Source of the DNA: Ensifer sp. LC11
GTDB lineage: Bacteria > Pseudomonadota > Alphaproteobacteria > Rhizobiales > Rhizobiaceae
Direction: 5' to 3'
NCBI RefSeq assembly: GCF_001695835.1
Contig: NZ_MBSO01000035.1
Location: 1 to 51,895 of the forward strand
DNA: 51,895 nt
The notes beneath the pieces were generated by a model that was given only the letters and a program-made list of their open reading frames with translations, did not search any database and had not been told where the DNA came from. The translations under genes and the position numbers were made by a program. Positions 36,452-45,040 of this stretch are shown here, in pieces; positions within the stretch are counted from its first letter, which is position 1; each line of letters starts with the position of its first letter.

Positions 36452-37192
36452 CTAGCGGCCCATCCGGGCGACGAGCTTTCTCTCGGCTGCCTGCAATCCA
36501 TCGTGCAGCAGGACGGCGAGCGCCGCCACGATCAGGCCGCCCTGAACGACAAAGGCGAGATTGTTCGATTGCAGACCGGCGATAATGACTTCGCCAAGGG
36601 TCTTTGCCGCAACGGTCGATCCGATTGTCGCCGTTGCAAGGCTGATGACGATCGATAGCCTGATACCGGCAAGGATCACTGGCATGGCGAGCGGCAGTTC
36701 CACCTTGACGAGGCGCTGACCACCGGTCATGCCCGCGCCGCGCGCTGCCTCCATCACCGAGGGCGGCAATGTCGTCAGCCCGGTCAGGGCATTCTCGAAG
36801 ATCGGCAACAAGCCATAGAGGAAGAGCGCGATCAGCGTCGGCTTTTCGCCGAAGCCGAAGATGGGGACGGCGAGAGCCAGCACCGCAACCGGTGGAAAGG
36901 TCTGGCCGATATTCACCAGGCTGCGCGAAAGCGGCAGAAACTCCGCACCCGAAGCGCGCGTCACGAGAATGGCAAGCGCGATCGCCACCACCGTCGCTGC
37001 GACCGTTGCCATTGCAACGGTGCGCAGATGCAGAAGCGTCAGCTGCAGCAGGCTGCCCTGATTGTAGATGACCGGCGCATTGTCCTGAACCAGCGGCCTC
37101 AGCAGCGGCTCGAACCATTGGGGTTGGAGCAGGAAGGCGATCAGCAACGCGAAAGCGGCAAGGCGCAGGAAGACAGGCAGCTTCGGCATCAT
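36452..37192 (-). CDS. yehW: Osmoprotectant ABC transporter permease, YehW type
   Basis: A 246-residue OpuBB-like permease. It has LAFALLIAFLLQPQWF as first helix, then LLQLTLLHLRTVAMATVAATVVAIALAILVTR and the coupling loop VMEAARGAGMTGGQRLVKVELPLAMPVILAG, which is diagnostic of glycine-betaine/choline type permeases. Together with the neighbouring YehX-, YehY- and YehZ-like genes it forms a complete importer for betaine-type osmolytes. Its ATG overlaps the ATPase stop. Confidence 0.85.
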   Translation of the reverse strand: MMPKLPVFLRLAAFALLIAFLLQPQWFEPLLRPLVQDNAPVIYNQGSLLQLTLLHLRTVAMATVAATVVAIALAILVTRASGAEFLPLSRSLVNIGQTFPPVAVLALAVPIFGFGEKPTLIALFLYGLLPIFENALTGLTTLPPSVMEAARGAGMTGGQRLVKVELPLAMPVILAGIRLSIVISLATATIGSTVAAKTLGEVIIAGLQSNNLAFVVQGGLIVAALAVLLHDGLQAAERKLVARMGR

Positions 37193-38127
37193 GTTGGCCC
37201 GGCCGCCCGTCGCGCCAGCCCCTCAAGGCTGATCTTGCCGATGATTGCGCCATCGGGGCCTGCGACCGGCAAAGCGTTGCGACCGGACCAGAGAAGTTCG
37301 GCAAGCGCCTCTCTTTGCGTAAGGGCACTCGATATCGGCGCCCCCTCGGCCGCACCTGGCTCGACGGCACTTGCAACCGGGGCGATCGCCAGCAGACGGT
37401 AGGGCCGCTCGCCCACCCCGATCAGGCTTTCAACGAAGGAGGTCGCGGGCTTGAGCAGCATTTCCGAGGGCGTCGCATATTGCACCACTTTGCCCTTATC
37501 CATGACGGCAATGTGGTCGGCGAGCTGGAAGGCCTCCTCCATGTCGTGGGTGACGAGAATGATCGTCGTCTCGAAGTGTTTCTGGATTGCGAGCAGATCG
37601 TCCTGGGCTTTGGCGCGGATGATGGGATCAAGAGCGCCGAAAGGTTCGTCCATCAAGAGGACTTTCGGCTCGGCGGCGAGCGCGCGAGCGACGCCGACGC
37701 GCTGTTGCTGACCACCGGAAAGCTCGTGCGGAAAGCGTGGCCCGAAGGCCGCCGGGTCGAGCTGGAACAGGGTCAGCAGCTCCTCCACCTTGGCATCGAT
37801 GCGTGAGCGCTCCCAACCGAGCAGCGTCGGCACGGTTGCAATGTTCTGCGCAACGGTTCGGTGCGGGAACAGACCGTGTCCTTGGATCGCGTAACCGATC
37901 CGCCGGCGCAGTTCGTAGCCCGGCAGCGAACGATTGTCTTCGCCGTCGAGGCGGATCGCTCCCGACGTCGGCTCCACCAGCCGGTTGACCATGCGCAAAA
38001 GCGTTGTCTTGCCCGAGCCAGAGGTGCCGACGATGACAGTGACGGTGCGCGGTGCGATTGTCAGACTGACATCGTCGACAACAGCGGTTTCGCCGTAGCG
38101 CTTGGTGATGTTCTCGATTTCGATCAT
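37189..38127 (-). CDS. yehX: Osmoprotectant ABC transporter ATPase, YehX type
   Basis: About 312 residues. Walker A GTSGSGKTT, RMVNRLVEPTSGAI, signature [15 protein letters not shown] and Walker B VLLMDEPFGALDPI are intact. A C-terminal CBS-like region (residues about 240-312, ending ALPVAGPDGAIIGKISLEGLARR) is typical of the OpuA/YehX branch and may sense ionic strength. The ATG at 38127 overlaps the upstream permease stop (ATGA); the longer open frame into that gene is not real. Confidence 0.88.
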   Translation of the reverse strand: MIEIENITKRYGETAVVDDVSLTIAPRTVTVIVGTSGSGKTTLLRMVNRLVEPTSGAIRLDGEDNRSLPGYELRRRIGYAIQGHGLFPHRTVAQNIATVPTLLGWERSRIDAKVEELLTLFQLDPAAFGPRFPHELSGGQQQRVGVARALAAEPKVLLMDEPFGALDPIIRAKAQDDLLAIQKHFETTIILVTHDMEEAFQLADHIAVMDKGKVVQYATPSEMLLKPATSFVESLIGVGERPYRLLAIAPVASAVEPGAAEGAPISSALTQREALAELLWSGRNALPVAGPDGAIIGKISLEGLARRAAGPT

Positions 38128-39290
38128 CGGGCCTCTGCCTGCCTGTTGTTGGGTTTGGCCATTTCGATCACGGCATCGAGCACGATCGCCGCCGCGAAGG
38201 CGAGCACCACGGTCGGGACGGCGCCGAGCAAAACCAGATCCATGGCGGTCTGGCCAACGCCTTGAAAGACGAAGACGCCGAAGCCGCCGCCGCCGATGAG
38301 CGCCGCGATGGTGGCAAGGCCGATGTTCTGGACGAGCACAATGCGGATGCCGGTGAGGATCACCGGAAAGGCGAGCGGAAATTCGATGCCGACCAGCCGC
38401 TGCCAATCGGTCATGCCGATACCACGCGCAGCGTCATTCGCATCTCGCGGCACGCCAGCAAGGCCGACGACGGTGTTGGCGACCACAGGCAGCAGCGAAT
38501 AGAGGAAGAGCGCGACGAAGGCCGGCGCCACGCCAATGCCACGGATGCCGATCGTCGCGGCGCCCGGGATATTGGCCGCGATCCATCCGAGCGGTGCAAT
38601 GAGAATGCCGAAGAGTGCGATCGACGGGATCGTCTGGATGGCGTTCAAGACGCCCAGCAAGCCATCGCGCAATTGGGTGACGCGGTGGCAGAGAATGCCG
38701 AGCGGGATTCCGACGATCGTTGCCGCAACCAGCGAGCCGAGAGCCAGCGTCACATGCTTGCGGGCTTCCGCCCAGAAAGTGTCCACCCGGCTCGCATATT
38801 CCTTGAGGAGGGAGAGGCCGTCCCAGCTCCCGGAAAGCAACAAGATCCCGACAAAGGCGAGTACGGCGACAAGCACCGCGATCCGCACGAAAGGCGCCGG
38901 CCGCAATCGCGTCAGCGCATCGGCGGCCAGCAGCCCGAAGGCAAAAAGCATGACCCAGAAACCAGAGGCGGGCGAGATGCGGGCATAGCTGTTGCCTGCG
39001 GGCGTGAGGAAACCGGCCGCAACACCGATCGCGAACGCCAGCCCGGCCAGTGCGGCGAATGCAACGAGACGCAAAGGCACCGGGGATCGAAACGCGGCAA
39101 CCGCCGCTGCGGCCAGAACGACAAGCAGCAGTCCGGTGCTCCAATTGAGCGGCAAGGCCTCGATGATCGTCTTTGCCTCACCGGCGACGATGCGATTGGC
39201 ACGAAAAGTGGCGAAAGGCGCGATGAACGCGCCGCCCAGAGCCAAAGCCGCGATGATCGCTCCGAGCTTGTCAAAGCGGAGTGCTTTCAA
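38124..39290 (-). CDS. yehY: Osmoprotectant ABC transporter permease, YehY type
   Basis: About 388 residues, matching the long YehY permease rather than the short YehW. Eight or more helices: LGAIIAALALGGAFIAPFATF, LLLVVLAAAAVAAF and others precede the core permease domain from about residue 190, with coupling loop DANDAARGIGMTDWQRLVGIEFPLAFPVILTG. The start is taken as TTG 39290 because GGAGGGAA lies nine bases upstream; the ORF extends to 39386 but the extra residues are not membrane or family-like. Confidence 0.84.
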   Translation of the reverse strand: MKALRFDKLGAIIAALALGGAFIAPFATFRANRIVAGEAKTIIEALPLNWSTGLLLVVLAAAAVAAFRSPVPLRLVAFAALAGLAFAIGVAAGFLTPAGNSYARISPASGFWVMLFAFGLLAADALTRLRPAPFVRIAVLVAVLAFVGILLLSGSWDGLSLLKEYASRVDTFWAEARKHVTLALGSLVAATIVGIPLGILCHRVTQLRDGLLGVLNAIQTIPSIALFGILIAPLGWIAANIPGAATIGIRGIGVAPAFVALFLYSLLPVVANTVVGLAGVPRDANDAARGIGMTDWQRLVGIEFPLAFPVILTGIRIVLVQNIGLATIAALIGGGGFGVFVFQGVGQTAMDLVLLGAVPTVVLAFAAAIVLDAVIEMAKPNNRQAEAR

Positions 39291-39309
39291 ACCAGATTCC
39301 CTCCCCGCC

Positions 39310-39330
39310 GTGTCGGCGCGCCGCCGGCAC
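39310..39330 (-). other. Stem-loop between the osmolyte-binding protein and permease genes
   Basis: Arms GTGTCGGCG and CGCCGGCAC (plus strand) close on three bases; one pair is a wobble on the plus strand and a mismatch on the minus strand. It lies in the 97-bp gap upstream of the TTG start of the permease and could reduce downstream expression. Confidence 0.4.
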
Positions 39331-39387
39331 CTGCAGGCAGACCCCGGAACGCCGATCATCCGACCAGCGTCCCGGTTGTCCGTCAAC

Positions 39388-40299
39388 TTATTTCAGAAAG
39401 CCGTTCTTCTTCAGGAAGTCCTCGGCAACGGCCTTGGCTGGCTCGCCGCCAACCTGCACACGACCGTTCAGATCCTGCAGCGTCACCAAATCGAGCTTTT
39501 CGAATACCGGCTTCAACAGTTCCTCGACCTGCGGATTTTCCTTCAGAACGGCCTCGCGGATGATCGGCGTCGGCTGGTAGACCGGCTGCACCGCCTTGTC
39601 ATCTTCAAGTACCACAAGACCGGAAGGCGCGATGCCGCCATCAGTGCCGTAGACCATCGCCGCATTGGCGCCGTTCGTCTGGTTGGCAGCAGCGGCAATG
39701 GTCGCGGCCGTATCACCGCCGGATAACGTGATGAGCTGATCCTGCTTGAGCGTGAAACCGTAAGTGGTCTGGAAAGCAGGCAGCGCTGCGGCCGAGTTCA
39801 CGAACTCGGAAGAGGCGGCGAGCACCACCTTGCCGCCGCCGGCAACATATTTGCCGAAGTCACTGAGCGTCTTCAGCTTGTTCTCATCGGCCACTTCCTT
39901 GCGCAGACCGATCGCCCAGGTATTGTTTGCCGGTGAAGGCGTCAGCCAGACGATCTTGTTGGCGTCGTAATCGAGCTTCTTGGCCGTCTCGTAGCCTTTG
40001 GCGGCGTCCTTCCACACCGGGTCGTCGGCCTTTTCGAAGAAGAAGGCGGCGTTGCCGGTATATTCAGGGTAGATGTCGATCTCGCCCGCGGCGATCGCCT
40101 TGCGCACGACCGGCGTCGCACCGAGCTGGACGCGATCTACAGTCTTGATGTTGTTGGCATTCAGTACCGCAAGAATGATGTTGCCAAGCACGCCGCCCTC
40201 GGTGTCGATCTTCGAGGAGACAACCACGTCGGCACTCGCCGCGGCTGCAGTCAAGGTAAAGGCAAAGGCGGTTCCGATAAGCAGTCTGGTCAGGCGCAT
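39388..40299 (-). CDS. osmF: Osmoprotectant-binding periplasmic protein, OsmF/YehZ type
   Basis: About 303 residues. A signal peptide at residues 1-23 (MRLTRLLIGTAFAFTLTAAAASA) precedes a ProX/OpuBC-type fold: VVVSSKIDTEGGVLGNIILAVLN, DIYPEYTGNAAFFF, NNTWAIGLRKEVAD and LKPVFEKLDLVTLQDLNGRVQVGGEPAKAVAEDFLKKNGFL. The ATG at 40299 is preceded by GAGGGAGA; the upstream extension to 40362 lacks a signal. First gene of the operon. Ligand likely glycine betaine or a related quaternary amine. Confidence 0.87.
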   Translation of the reverse strand: MRLTRLLIGTAFAFTLTAAAASADVVVSSKIDTEGGVLGNIILAVLNANNIKTVDRVQLGATPVVRKAIAAGEIDIYPEYTGNAAFFFEKADDPVWKDAAKGYETAKKLDYDANKIVWLTPSPANNTWAIGLRKEVADENKLKTLSDFGKYVAGGGKVVLAASSEFVNSAAALPAFQTTYGFTLKQDQLITLSGGDTAATIAAAANQTNGANAAMVYGTDGGIAPSGLVVLEDDKAVQPVYQPTPIIREAVLKENPQVEELLKPVFEKLDLVTLQDLNGRVQVGGEPAKAVAEDFLKKNGFLK

Positions 40300-40634
40300 G
40301 GGATTCTCCCTCGAATTTCGTTCCGCAAGTTTGATCACGGAAAGCCCGCTGCGTCGGGGCAAGCCATTCCATATATGTCAGCCCCCGGCAAAAAATAGGG
40401 TTGCGCGCGTAGAGCGCGACGAGCGAAAAATTCCAACATCTACTAACACCATTGAAAGCCTAGACTACTACGCCTGGCCGCATGCGATTGGACGTTGCAA
40501 TCGGCGGCGTTGTCGGCCACTCTGATCCCGGCCCGCCAGAAACATCCGCTTTCACTCTTGGTTGCGATGCCGCTCGACCCGAACCGCCTGGGGGCTGGTG
40601 GCTTCGGTTCGCCCGGCGAACGTTCGGGGAATTC
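40300..40634. promoter_or_regulatory. 335-bp divergent intergenic region
   Basis: This gap holds the promoters of the leftward osmolyte importer and of the rightward DUF4126 gene. One GC palindrome, CGCGC-GTAGA-GCGCG, lies at 40404-40418. An open frame from 40482 runs into the DUF4126 gene but its first 51 residues show no family features. I see no other gene, repeat or clear promoter hexamers. Confidence 0.5.
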
Positions 40635-41102
40635 ATGTCGATCTATCTTCTGGCGCTGCTCATCGGCGTGGTCGCCGGCCTTCGCACCATGACTGCACCC
40701 GCGGCCGTCAGCATAGCCGCCGCAGCCGGCTGGCTGCCGCTCGGCGGCACTTGGGCCGCGTTCATGGGCTTTCGCTATACACCCTATATTTTCGGCCTGC
40801 TGGCAGTTGTGGAGTTTGTCACCGATCAGCTGCCGAGCACGCCGAGCCGCAAGGTGCCTCAGCAGTTCGGCGCCCGCATCGTTAGCGGCGGTTTCTGCGG
40901 TGCAGTGCTCGGCACCGCCGGAGGTGCTATGCTGGCTGGACTGATCGCCGGCGTGATCGGTGCCGTCATCGGCACGCTCGGCGGCTATGAAGCCCGCAAG
41001 CGCCTCGTTGCAGCCATCGGCGGCAAAGATCTGCCGATCGCGCTTCTCGAGGATGCCGTTGCCGTTCTCCTCGCACTCTGGGTGGTGTCCTCGGTGTCAT
41101 GA
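40635..41102 (+). CDS. DUF4126 membrane protein
   Basis: A 155-residue protein with four hydrophobic helices: IYLLALLIGVVAGLRTMTAPAAVSIAAAAGW, YIFGLLAVVEFVTDQL, AVLGTAGGAMLAGLIAGVIGAVIGTLGG and a C-terminal LLEDAVAVLLALWVV. The GLRTMTAPAAVS start and DQLPSTPSRKVPQQFGAR loop are typical of DUF4126 inner-membrane proteins of unknown role. The ATG at 40635 follows GGGGA. Its stop overlaps the start of the next gene, so both are coupled. Confidence 0.8.
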   Translation: MSIYLLALLIGVVAGLRTMTAPAAVSIAAAAGWLPLGGTWAAFMGFRYTPYIFGLLAVVEFVTDQLPSTPSRKVPQQFGARIVSGGFCGAVLGTAGGAMLAGLIAGVIGAVIGTLGGYEARKRLVAAIGGKDLPIALLEDAVAVLLALWVVSSVS

Positions 41103-42475
41103 CGAAACATTTCGATGCGATCATCATCGGGGCCGGCCAGGCCGGCCCTTCGCTTGCCGGCCGGCTCACGGCTGCCGGCAGGACCGTCGCCTTCGTCGAG
41201 CGCAAGCACTTCGGCGGCACCTGCGTCAATACCGGCTGCATGCCGACCAAGGCGATGGTCGCGAGCGCCTACGCCGCACATCTGGCGCGCCGCGGCGCGG
41301 ACTTCGGCGTTACCACCGGCCCCGTCACCATCGACTTTGTCCGCGTCATGGCGCGCAAGGACACGGTGCGCTTCAACTCGCGAAAGGGCGTGGAAGGCTG
41401 GCTGAAGGGCATGCCGAACATCACGGTGTTCGAAGGCCATGCACGCTTTGAAAGCCCGCACGAGGTCCGCGTTGGCGACGAGTTGCTGTCAGCCGACCAG
41501 ATTTTCCTGAATGTCGGCGGGCGCGCCGCGACGCCTGATTTTCCCGGCGTCGCGGACGTGCCCTATCTCACCAATGTCTCGATCATGGATCTCGACACCC
41601 TGCCTCGCCATCTGATCGTTGTGGGTGGCAGCTATATCGGACTTGAATTCGCGCAGATGTTTCGGCGCTTCGGCTCTGAGGTGACGGTGATTGAGAAGGG
41701 CCCGCGCCTCATCGGCCGCGAGGATGCGGACGTGTCCGATGCCATTCTCGCGATCCTGGAAAAAGAAGGCATAAAGTTCCGGCTCAATGCCGAATGCATC
41801 CGCTTTGCCAAGCGTGGCGACGATGTCGTCGCCGGTGTCGACTGCACGGCGGGCGCGCCCGAAATCGTCGGCTCGCACCTGCTGCTGGCGACCGGCCGGC
41901 GACCGAACACCGACGACCTCGATCTGGAACGGTCCGGCGTCAGGACCGATGCCCGCGGCTATGTCGAGGTCGACGAGACGCTTAGAACCAACGTATCGCA
42001 CATTTTCGCGATGGGCGATTGCAACGGCCGCGGCGCCTTCACCCATACCGCTTACAACGACTTCGAGATCGTCGCGGCCAACCTCATCGATGGCGAGGCC
42101 CGGAAGGTCAGCGACCGCATTCCGACCTATGCTCTCTTCATCGATCCGCCGCTTGGCCGCGCCGGCATGACGGAAACCGAAGCACGCAAATCAGGGCGCA
42201 AGCTGCTGGTCGGCACCCGGCCGATGACCCGCGTCGGCCGCGCCGTCGAAAAGGGCGAAACCGAGGGTTTTATGAAGGTGATCGTCGATGCCGACAGCAA
42301 GGAAATTCTCGGCGCCTCGATCCTCGGAACCGGAGGCGACGAGGCCGTGCAGAGCATCCTCGATGTCATGTATGCCGGGAAACCCTACACGACGATCACC
42401 CACGCGGTGCATATCCATCCGACCATATCGGAGCTGATCCCGACCGTCTTCGGCGATCTGCACCCGGCCACCTGA
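41099..42475 (+). CDS. Class I pyridine nucleotide-disulfide oxidoreductase, mercuric-reductase-like
   Basis: A 458-residue flavoprotein. FAD motif IIIGAGQAGPSLAGRL; redox-active disulfide GGTCVNTGCMPTKAMVASA (residues about 38-56); NAD(P) motif VVGGSYIGLEFAQMFRRFG; second FAD segment NVSHIFAMGDCNGRGAF; and the C-terminal HAVHIHPTISELIPTVFGDL with the catalytic His-Glu pair. It lacks an N-terminal mercury-binding domain and a C-terminal cysteine pair, so mercury reduction is unlikely. The substrate is unknown. It is translationally coupled to the DUF4126 gene. Confidence 0.88.
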   Translation: MTKHFDAIIIGAGQAGPSLAGRLTAAGRTVAFVERKHFGGTCVNTGCMPTKAMVASAYAAHLARRGADFGVTTGPVTIDFVRVMARKDTVRFNSRKGVEGWLKGMPNITVFEGHARFESPHEVRVGDELLSADQIFLNVGGRAATPDFPGVADVPYLTNVSIMDLDTLPRHLIVVGGSYIGLEFAQMFRRFGSEVTVIEKGPRLIGREDADVSDAILAILEKEGIKFRLNAECIRFAKRGDDVVAGVDCTAGAPEIVGSHLLLATGRRPNTDDLDLERSGVRTDARGYVEVDETLRTNVSHIFAMGDCNGRGAFTHTAYNDFEIVAANLIDGEARKVSDRIPTYALFIDPPLGRAGMTETEARKSGRKLLVGTRPMTRVGRAVEKGETEGFMKVIVDADSKEILGASILGTGGDEAVQSILDVMYAGKPYTTITHAVHIHPTISELIPTVFGDLHPAT

Positions 42476-42489
42476 GCGGCCGGGTGCTT
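42460..42489. terminator. Hairpin between convergent genes
   Basis: GCACCCGGCC and its complement form a 10-bp stem with an eight-base loop that contains the stop codon of the oxidoreductase gene. Only TT follows, so termination strength is uncertain. It lies between two converging genes. Confidence 0.65.
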
Positions 42490-42504
42490 CGGCGCCGCCT
42501 CGCT

Positions 42505-44955
42505 CTATGCCTTGACGCGAACAGCCTTGGGGTCGTAGGCGGCCGTAAAGTGAGCGGAGACAGCAAAACGGACGCCGGCGAGTTCGACCTCGAAGCTGCC
42601 GGACTCCACGAAGGCCTTGTCCACACCAGCCGGATGTTCGATGAGTGCGAGCGCAACCGAGCGGCCAAGTGTGTGACCGTAGGCGGCCGAGCGTACCTCG
42701 CCAACGGGTTTCCCATCACGAAGGATCAACTCGCCACCCCAGAGCATGGGCAAGGGATCGTCCACGGTGAACTGAAGGATGCGGCGAGCGGGTGCGCCCT
42801 TCGCCTTTGCGGCAAGATAGGCTTCGCGGCCGATGAAGCCACCGACCTTGTCGGCAGCCACTGCAAAGCCGAGACCCGCTTCGTAAGGATTGATGTCTGG
42901 CGTCAATTCGCGGCTCCAGGCGCGATAGCCTTTTTCCAGCCTGAGCGCCTCCAACGCGTAATAACCGCAATCTCGCAACCCGAAATCGCGCCCTGCCTCG
43001 TGCAACGCCTCATAGACGCCGACAGCGAACTCCGCCGGCACGATCAGTTCCCAGCCGAGTTCGCCGACATAGGTCATGCGGTTTGCGTAGACCGTGGCAT
43101 AGCCGACATCGATTTCGCGGATCGTCGCGAAGGGAAAGCCCTCATTCGAGATATCCGACGAAGTCAGACGAGAGAGAACATCGCGCGACCTCGGCCCCAT
43201 CAGAGCCAGAACCGAGTAAGCGGAGGTGACGTCGGTGAGTGTCACGTGGGCGTCTGAGGCAATGTTCTTGCGAATCCAGTCCGCGTCATGCACCGCCTGC
43301 GCCGATCCGGTGATCAGCAGGAAGCGGTCAGCCGCAAGACGCATCACGGTCAGGTCGCTCTCATAACCGCCGCGTTCGTTCAGAAGGCCGGTGTAGACGG
43401 AGCGGCCGATCTCCACGTCGATCTCGGCGGCGCAGATGCGATTAAGCGCTGCCGCGGCGTCCCGCCCCTGGACGAGCAGCTTGGCGAAGGAGGTCTGGTC
43501 GAAGATGCCGGCTGCCTCGCGCGTCGCCTTCATTTCGCGCCTTACCGCTTCGTGCCAGTTCTGCCGGCCGAAGGCATATTCCGTCACGGGTTCTTCGCCC
43601 TCGGTGGCAAACCAGTTGGCACGCTCCCACCCCATCTTCGAGCCGAAGCAGGCGCGCTTGGCGGCGAGGCGGTCGTAGAGCGGCGAACGGCGGAATGGCC
43701 GCGCCGTGTCCAGCTCCCGGTTCGGCCAGGGCATGGCATAATGCAGGCCCAGTGTTTCCTTGACGCGATCATGCAGCCAGCGCGGATTGTTGTTGAATCC
43801 GGCGAAGCGACGGATATCGACCGGCCAGAGATCCATCGTCGGCGCGCGGTTGACGATCCATTCGGCCAGTGCCCGCCCTGCCCCGCCGGCACTGGCGATC
43901 CCCATGGAGTTGAAGCCCGCGCCGACAAAGAAGTTCTTCAACTCCGGCGCCTCACCAAGAATGAAATTGTTGTCCGGGGTAAAACTCTCCGGTCCGTTAT
44001 AAAACTTCTTCACCTCTGATGTCGCGAGCTGCGGCACACGTTGCAGCGCGTTGTGCATCAGGATCTCAAACTGGTCCCAATCATCCGGCAACAGGGCGAA
44101 CTCGAAATCGTCAGGGATACCCGCCATGCCCCAGGGCTTGGCCTCCGGCTCGAAGCCGCCCATGACGAGGCCGCCGACCTCCTCCTTGAAATAGATGTAA
44201 CCGTCGGGATCGCGCATCACGGGCAGGTCGGGATGCACGCCCTCGATCCGGCCCGTAACGATATACATGTGCTCGGCCGAGTGCAGCGGCACCGTGACGC
44301 CGCACATCTGGCCGACCTTGCGCGCCCATTGTCCGGCACAGTTGACGACGATCTCGGCGGCAATGGCCCCGCGATCGGTTTCAACTCCGGTGACGGCACC
44401 GTTCTTGGTCGAAATGCCCGTGACCCGCACGCGCTCGATGACACGGGCGCCGCGGCTGCGCGCGCCCTTGGCAAGCGATTGCGTAAGGTCGGTCGGATTG
44501 GCCTTGCCATCACCCGGCAGCCAGACGGCGCCGACGAGATCGTCGATGGCCATTACCGGCCAGAGATCCTGCGCTTGCCTCGGCGAGATGACTTCGATCT
44601 CGACCCCTTGCGCGCGGGCGGAAGCCGCGGTGCGTTTCAGCACGGTCATCCGGTCTTCCGTGCGTGCAACCGAAAGCGAGCCGCAATTCTTCCAGCCCGT
44701 GGCAAGGCCTGTCTCGGACTCCAGCTCGCTATAGAGCTTGGTCGAGTACTTGATGAGACCAGTCATATTGGCGTGGCTGCGCAACTGGCCGACCAGACCG
44801 GCCGCGTGCCAGGTGGTGCCGCCGCTCAGTTGCCCCTGCTCCAGCAGGACGACGTCGTTCCAGCCGAGCCTCGTCAGATGATAGGCGACCGAGCAACCGA
44901 TGATGCCGCCACCGACGATGACGACCTGTGCCTGTGTTGGAAATTCCTGCGCCAT
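42505..44955 (-). CDS. Sarcosine/dimethylglycine dehydrogenase-like flavoprotein with GcvT domain
   Basis: About 816 residues in two halves. Residues 1-380: a DAO-type FAD domain (VVIVGGGIIGCSVAYHLTRLGW, then GTTWHAAGLVGQLRSHANMT) with an FAO_M linker. Residues about 430-816: a GcvT aminomethyltransferase fold (FDQTSFAKLLVQGRDAAAALNRI, ALMGPRSRDVLSRLTSSD, LRLEKGYRAWSRELTPDINPYEAGLGF) that binds folate. Such enzymes demethylate N-methyl glycines and hand the one-carbon unit to tetrahydrofolate. GGGAGG precedes the ATG at 44955. It lies 85 bp after a DeoR gene. Substrate inferred from family. Confidence 0.87.
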   Translation of the reverse strand: MAQEFPTQAQVVIVGGGIIGCSVAYHLTRLGWNDVVLLEQGQLSGGTTWHAAGLVGQLRSHANMTGLIKYSTKLYSELESETGLATGWKNCGSLSVARTEDRMTVLKRTAASARAQGVEIEVISPRQAQDLWPVMAIDDLVGAVWLPGDGKANPTDLTQSLAKGARSRGARVIERVRVTGISTKNGAVTGVETDRGAIAAEIVVNCAGQWARKVGQMCGVTVPLHSAEHMYIVTGRIEGVHPDLPVMRDPDGYIYFKEEVGGLVMGGFEPEAKPWGMAGIPDDFEFALLPDDWDQFEILMHNALQRVPQLATSEVKKFYNGPESFTPDNNFILGEAPELKNFFVGAGFNSMGIASAGGAGRALAEWIVNRAPTMDLWPVDIRRFAGFNNNPRWLHDRVKETLGLHYAMPWPNRELDTARPFRRSPLYDRLAAKRACFGSKMGWERANWFATEGEEPVTEYAFGRQNWHEAVRREMKATREAAGIFDQTSFAKLLVQGRDAAAALNRICAAEIDVEIGRSVYTGLLNERGGYESDLTVMRLAADRFLLITGSAQAVHDADWIRKNIASDAHVTLTDVTSAYSVLALMGPRSRDVLSRLTSSDISNEGFPFATIREIDVGYATVYANRMTYVGELGWELIVPAEFAVGVYEALHEAGRDFGLRDCGYYALEALRLEKGYRAWSRELTPDINPYEAGLGFAVAADKVGGFIGREAYLAAKAKGAPARRILQFTVDDPLPMLWGGELILRDGKPVGEVRSAAYGHTLGRSVALALIEHPAGVDKAFVESGSFEVELAGVRFAVSAHFTAAYDPKAVRVKA

Positions 44956-44992
44956 GAAACGACCTCCCGAAACCATGGAAGGTCGTACGGTA

Positions 44993-45031
44993 ACAAAACA
45001 CAGACAAAGAACAAGACAAAAAGTTACAAAA
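44993..45031. promoter_or_regulatory. ACAA-rich repeats between the DeoR and dehydrogenase genes
   Basis: ACAA tetramers recur at 44993, 45004, 45016 and 45026, close to one helical turn apart. The 13-mer AACAAGACAAAAA at 45010-45022 reappears with one change, in opposite orientation, at 45844-45856 on the other side of the DeoR gene (TTTTTGTCTCGTT). DeoR-family proteins bind such short repeats, so this is a candidate operator. Confidence 0.5.
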
Positions 45032-45040
45032 TATTACATT

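Noticed and set aside
37189-38406. A longer ATPase reading starting at 38406
   Set aside because: Its first ~90 residues are arginine-rich shadow sequence of the upstream permease gene; ATGA overlap at 38124-38127 marks the real start.
41099-42475. Mercuric reductase for mercury resistance
   Set aside because: No MerA-type N-terminal metal domain, no C-terminal cysteine pair, and no merR, merT or merP nearby.
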